64,000 nt of DNA from assembly GCF_029407905.1 (NCBI RefSeq), contig NC_073646.1:12852001-12916000 (forward strand), given 5' to 3'. A program made the position numbers and the translations under genes. This document shows positions 60,150-64,000 of the stretch, one piece after another (positions within the stretch are counted from its first letter, which is position 1; each line of letters starts with the position of its first letter). Under the pieces are notes generated by a model. That model saw only the letters and a list, made by a program, of their open reading frames with translations. It was not told the DNA's origin and ran no database searches. The DNA comes from Bubalus kerabau (Eukaryota; Chordata; Mammalia; Artiodactyla; Bovidae).

Positions 60150-60776
60150 TCAGTCACTCAGTCGTGTCCGACTCTTTGCGACCCCATGAATCGCAGCACG
60201 CCAGGCCTCCCTGTCCACCACCAACTCCGGGAGTTCACCCAGACTCACGTCCATCGAGTCAGTGATGCCATCCAGCCATCTCATCCTCTGTCGTCCCCTT
60301 CTCCTCCTGCCCCCAATCCCTCCCAGCATCAGAGTCTTTTCCAATGAGTCAACTCTTCACATGAGGTGGCCAAAGTACTGGAGTTTCAGCTTTAGCATCA
60401 CCCCTTCCAAAGAAATCCCAGGGCTGATCTCCTTTAGAATGGACTGGTTGCATCTCCTTGCAGTCCAAGGAACTCTCAAGAGTCTCTTCCAGCACCACAG
60501 TTCAAAAGTATCAATACTTTGGCACTCAGCCTTCTTCACAGTCCAACTCTCACATCCATACATGACCACAGGAAAAACCATAGCCTTGACTAGACGGACC
60601 TTTGTTGGCAAAGTAATGTCTCTGCTTTTCAATATGCTATCTAGGTTGGTCATAACTTTTCTTCCCAGGAGTAAGCGTCTTTTAATTTCATGGCTGCAAT
60701 CACCATCTGCAGTGATTTTGGAGCCACAAAAAATAAAGTCTGACACCGTTTCACTGTTTCCCCATCTATTTCCCAT
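60150..60776 (-). pseudogene. BovB RT C-terminal remnant, one premature stop
   Basis: The frame at 60357-60776 (from ETVSDFIF through RLLLGRKVMTNLDSILKSRD, VVMYGCESWTVKKAEC and LQYFGHLM) ends at a TGA at 60357-60359 where the family has CGA, a CpG-type decay. The same frame continues at 60150-60344 (MEKTLMLGGIGGRRRRGRQR ... AAIHGVAKSRTRLSD) to the normal C-terminus. Confidence 0.9.
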
Positions 60777-61180
60777 GAAGTGATGGGACCAGATGCCATG
60801 ATCTTCATTTTCTGAAGGTTGAGCTTTAAGCCAACTTTTTCACTCTCCACTTTCACTTTCATCAAGAGGCTTTTTAGTTCCTCTTCACTTTCTCCCATAA
60901 GGGTGGTGTCATCTGCATATCTGAGGTTATTGATATTTCTCCCGGCAATCTTGATTCCAGCTTGTGTTTCTTTCAGTCCAGCATTTCTCATGATGTACTC
61001 TGCATATAAGTTAAATAAGCAGGGTGACAATATACAGCCTTGATGTACTCCTTTCCCTATTTGGAACCAGTCTGTTGTTCCATGTCCAGTTCTAACTGTT
61101 GCTTCCTGACCTGCATACATATTTCTCAAGAGGCAGATCAGGTGGTCTGGTATTCCCATCTCTTTCAGAATTTTCCACAT
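60650..61180 (-). pseudogene. BovB reverse transcriptase palm remnant with YADD
   Basis: A 176-residue frame: KEMGIPDHLICLLRNMYAGQ, motif B equivalent KGVHQGCILSPCLFNLYAEY, then motif C RYADDTTLM with both catalytic aspartates (about residues 87-95), and LKLNLQKMKIMASGPITSWE. After GETV (about residue 142) the frame is lost through an apparent one-base deletion near 60750. Motif A and everything upstream are missing, so it is inactive. Confidence 0.92.
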
Positions 61181-61185
61181 TTTTA

Positions 61186-61310
61186 TGTTTTATATTTACA
61201 TACCTATATATTTATTATATTATATTACTACATTATGTAATATATGATTATTTATATTATATATAATGTATATATACATACACATGCATAGACATGTATA
61301 CATACTACTT
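61186..61310. repeat. AT-rich tract
   Basis: TATATTATATTACTACATTA, ATATATAATGTATATATACA and similar words between two BovB copies. Confidence 0.85.
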
Positions 61311-61487
61311 AGATCAGATCAGATCATATCAGTCGCTCAGTCCTGTCCGACTCTTTGTGACCCCATGAATCGCAGCACACCAGGCCTCCCTGTCCACCAC
61401 CAACTCCGGGAGTTCACCCAGACTCACGTCCATCGAGTCAGTGATGCCATCCAGCCATCTCACCCTCTGTCGTCCCCTTCTCCTCCT
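61311..61487 (-). mobile_element. BovB LINE 3' end fragment
   Basis: Starts at a (GATCA)n-like tail (ATCAGATCAGATCATATCAG) and runs AGTCGCTCAGTCCTGTCCGA ... CTTCTCCTCC. It is almost identical to the matching part of the copy at 60141 and shares its variants CCACCACCAACTCCGGGAG. Confidence 0.93.
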
Positions 61488-62046
61488 ATATACATATGTT
61501 CAAATATTTATTGACTTAGCCACCTGTCTTTATGTTTCTTCTCTCGATTGTCAAGGAGAGGATTTGTAGATGACCCAGGTCTCACCCACTCTTCTCTCTT
61601 CACTCACTCTTGTTCTGTTTTTCTTAGATGCCAAGCTAAGCTTACCTCATGTGTATTCTTTGTTTGTCCTCCTTAGCTGGATGTATCTGTGCAAAACTCA
61701 CAGAGAATCTGCATTGTCAGGTCCAGTCCAGTTTCCTGTTCAGTAAAATGAATATAAGATTAAAAAAAACCCAATCACCAAAGTCTGTTTAAGAATTCTT
61801 GATTGCTGCTCTGCGCCTGGATTTCAATATTTCTGAATAATCAAAGCCTGGAAGCTAGTACAATATGGCTATCTAAAACTGCCAGAAATTTGCCTCCTGC
61901 TGTCCTGAATGTGAAAGCAGGAACGTGATTCTGCAGCAGGCTCTTCCTCCTTTGTGAGGAATCCCTTTGGAGGGCCAGTTCGGTCCTACCCACTTCCATT
62001 AAGTAACTACTCGCTACCCTGAATTAGCTCAGGACGTGGGAGAAAT
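61488..62046. other. Unrecognised non-coding DNA
   Basis: About 560 bp, no recognised repeat or gene. Confidence 0.4.
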
Positions 62047-62265
62047 TGGGGCTTCCCTGGTGGCTCAGATGGTAAAGAATCTGCCTGCAATGCCAGGGAC
62101 CTAGGTTAGACCCTTGGGTCAGGAAGATCCCCTGGAGAAGGAAATGGCAACCCGCTCCAGTATTCTTGCCTGGAGAATTCCACGGACAGAGGAGCCTGGT
62201 GGGCTATACAGTCCATGGGATCACAAAGAGTCAGACATGACTGAGCAACTCGCTTTCACTTGAGA
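62047..62265 (+). mobile_element. Bov-tA SINE
   Basis: Sense copy with a near-consensus head (GGGGCTTCCCTGGTGGCTCA, GATGGTAAAGAATCTGCCTG), body, and tail GACTGAGCAACTCGCTTTCA. Confidence 0.95.
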
Positions 62266-62655
62266 GAAGTCATCCAAAAGCAAGTGTTTTATACTGATGT
62301 ATTAAGTAGTCTGTCTAATAATATAAAAGGCTATCCCAAGTGATAAGGAACCTCTCTACAAATTTCTTTTCCCTTAATGAAGTGTTTAGCTTTCCCCTGG
62401 CAAGACTGGTTACAGGGTTTGAACAATAGTGGATGGGATCTGGGACTGAGGGAGCAAAGAGATGGGAGTAAGGGCTCCCACTGGATGATGGGCTTAGGTG
62501 GTGTCAGCTCTTCAACTAGTTTGGAATCTATTTTCAGGGGAAAAAAAAACGCTGTTAAGATAATTAACTTTTGAAGTCTTAGGGTATTCTCTACTCACTA
62601 CTCAGGCAATCTGCTGCTTGACATTTCTTCTGCAGTGTTAATGAAAGCCTAGCAC
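62266..62655. other. Unrecognised non-coding DNA
   Basis: No recognised repeat or gene. Confidence 0.4.
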
Positions 62656-62870
62656 TGGGGCCTTCCTGGTGGCCCAGTGGTTAAGAATTCACCTTCTAAA
62701 GCAGGGGGCATGGGTTCCCACCCTGGTTAGGGAACTAAGATCCCACATGCTGTGGAACAACTAAGCCCAACTGCTGAGCCCATGTACAACCAGAGAAGTA
62801 CTTATGCACCACACCAAAGACCCAGGACAGTTTAAAAAAAAAAAAAAACAAGAAAGAAAGAAAAAGGAAA
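62656..62870 (+). mobile_element. CHR-type tRNA SINE
   Basis: Sense copy: CCTGGTGGCCCAGTGGTTAA, GGGTTCCCACCCTGGTTAGG, GAACTAAGATCCCACATGCT, AAGACCCAGGACAG, then an A run and (AAG)n. Confidence 0.9.
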
Positions 62871-63129
62871 TCTAGGGCCAATGCCCATTCCATCTTGATG
62901 TACTCCACAGACCCCATGGGAAGCTTCTCTTCTGATCAGTTCCAGCTTTCCAGAAGGAATCCAGACAATTGCACTTGTCAGAACTCTATGCTGCATTTGC
63001 CAGTAACCTCAAAGCACACTAGTTTGTTTTGAAAGGAGCTTCCCTATCTCCCGTGCTACTTCTCTTTGTCCTTATTCTTTCACAATGAAGGAAGACTTTC
63101 TCCACTTGAATTCATGGCCTCCTGGTTCA

Positions 63130-63310
63130 TTGACTTCAAAGCTTCTCAACAGAAAAAATTGAGGGAAGAACTCTGATTGGTCCAGGCTAGATCACATGCT
63201 CACACCTGGGCCAATCACTGTGAGAAGAAGGGGTTGTGATTGGTTTGATTTGGATCACATGCTCATTGTGTGACCAGAGGGGTGAGTTTCTGACCTGATT
63301 TCCAACTGCC
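63130..63310. mobile_element. Ancient repeat, 'gattggyccagg...cacatg' type
   Basis: TGATTGGTCCAGGCTAGATC, CACACCTGGGCCAATCACTG, TGATTGGTTTGATTTGGATC. The unit is repeated with a period of about 63 bp (63176 and 63239), which is normal for this ancient repeat. Family name not certain. Confidence 0.5.
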
Positions 63311-63627
63311 AGCTCTCACTTACATCTCTGAGTAAGAGTTTCCCTGCCCACTGGGGCTTTCTCTGCCCATGAATGTGGCAGGTTCCAAGTGCTGAGGAAT
63401 TACTGTATCTCAGAAGCAGCCCTCAAATGACTGATAGAACCTGGCATATAAATACTCAGGGACTCTTGCCCATGGGCTGACAGAATTTCAACACCACTTA
63501 TCAGAAGGCTAGAGTGGGATTAAATGCCCATTCTTCACCATTTCCCCCTTGCAGACATTGCACTCCCTATCTGCCTTTTTTATTCTCTGTTTCTCCCCCT
63601 ACTTCCTTTTCTGTAGTATTTCCTGAT
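63311..63627. other. Unrecognised non-coding DNA
   Basis: No recognised repeat or gene. Confidence 0.4.
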
Positions 63628-64000
63628 GGTTGTTGTTCAATCACTAAGTCATGTAGGACTCTGCAACCCATGGACTGCAGCACACCAGGCTCCCCTATCC
63701 TTCACTGTCTCCTGGAGTTTGCTCAAATTCATGTCCATTGAGTCAGTAATGCTCTCCCACCATCTCATCCTCTACAGCTTCTTTTGTCTTCAGTCTTTCC
63801 CCACATCAGGGTCTTTTTCAGTCAGTCAGCTCTTCACATCAGGTGGCCAAACTATTGGAGCTTCAGCTTCAGCACTAGTCCTTCCAATGAATATTCAGGG
63901 TTGATTTCCATTAGAATTGACTGGTTTGATCTCCTTGCAGTCCAAGGGACTCTGGAGAGTCTTCATTAGCACTACAGTTCAAAAGCATCAGTTTTTTGAT
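63628..64000 (-). mobile_element. BovB LINE, cut by window edge
   Basis: Antisense BovB from its tail (GTTGTTGTTCAATCACTAAG) to AAAAGCATCAGTTTTTTGAT at the last base; it presumably continues beyond the window. Confidence 0.92.

Larger units (their letters stand above)
60141..61185 (-). mobile_element. BovB LINE, low-divergence copy with YADD
   Basis: A 1.05 kb antisense BovB from its tail (TTTCAGTTCAGTTCAGTCAC) to CAGAATTTTCCACA. Compared with the family it shows few changes. AT-rich DNA lies on both sides. Confidence 0.94.

Noticed and set aside
1..64000. tRNA genes
   Set aside because: A- and B-box matches (for example TGGCTCAGATGGTAAAGAAT with GGTTCGATCC-like words) are all inside Bov-tA or CHR SINEs; none shows a complete tRNA fold with acceptor stem.
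1..64000. CRISPR arrays, operons, phage or bacterial defence genes
   Set aside because: The window is mammalian repeat-rich DNA. Regularly spaced similar units are dispersed SINEs with target duplications, not repeat-spacer arrays.

Overview
This is ruminant (very probably bovid) nuclear DNA. The evidence is the repeat content. There are about 15 segments of the RTE-type LINE BovB, about 30 tRNA-headed Bov-tA SINEs, and a few Bov-A SINEs that carry only the BovB-derived tail sequence. There are also about 11 tRNA-derived CHR-type SINEs (shared by cetaceans, hippos and ruminants) and young L1 tails of the cattle L1-BT type. The sequence cannot say whether it is cattle, sheep, goat or a relative. 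I see no host protein-coding exon, CpG island, rRNA, tRNA gene, CRISPR array or bacterial-type operon. The only real protein homologies are decayed reverse transcriptase reading frames inside BovB and one L1. The window therefore reads as intergenic or deep intronic DNA. Most open frames are shadows of SINEs and LINEs.

Layout. 1-7.3 kb: Bov-tA copies scattered among older MIR, MER20 and unassigned repeats, an L1-BT tail that splits a MIR, and a BovB tail with a long open C-terminal frame. 7.3-13.2 kb: a pyrimidine-rich tract, the longest BovB (8183-10145, minus strand, with the reverse transcriptase core) and further BovB and CHR copies. 13.8-31.2 kb: dense SINE territory with a trimeric Bov-A, a double-headed Bov-tA, a CA-rich tract, a GGAAT-like degenerate tract and an LTR-like insertion inside a Bov-tA. 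31.2-39.6 kb: a SINE-free 1.6 kb block, an old L1 ORF2 fragment and more BovB. 39.6-44.0 kb: the quietest part, with two AT-rich, repeat-free, homeodomain-motif-rich stretches that look like conserved regulatory DNA. Between them lie two elements with internal inversions (one Bov-tA, one L1). 44-58.5 kb: L1 tails of several ages, some nested, plus AT-rich and unrecognised stretches. 58.5-64 kb: a compact palindromic cluster, a second double-headed Bov-tA and a fairly young BovB with an intact YADD motif; a BovB runs off the window edge.

How the parts relate. The retroelements form a system: autonomous LINEs (BovB, L1) supplied the machinery that dispersed the non-autonomous SINEs. Target-site duplications at many copies let insertion order be read directly. 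MIR, L2 and MER elements are oldest; L1M and CHR are intermediate; BovB, Bov-tA, Bov-A and L1-BT are youngest. I did not find a new gene system. The most unusual observations are the two inverted (twin-priming type) insertions about 1 kb apart, the 3'-truncated SINEs that still have target duplications, the LTR-like element nested in a SINE, the palindromic cluster, and the two candidate regulatory islands. Repeat names and boundaries come from recognising consensus patterns by eye, not from a database search; edges are good to about 10 bp where a target duplication is given and about 20-40 bp elsewhere.
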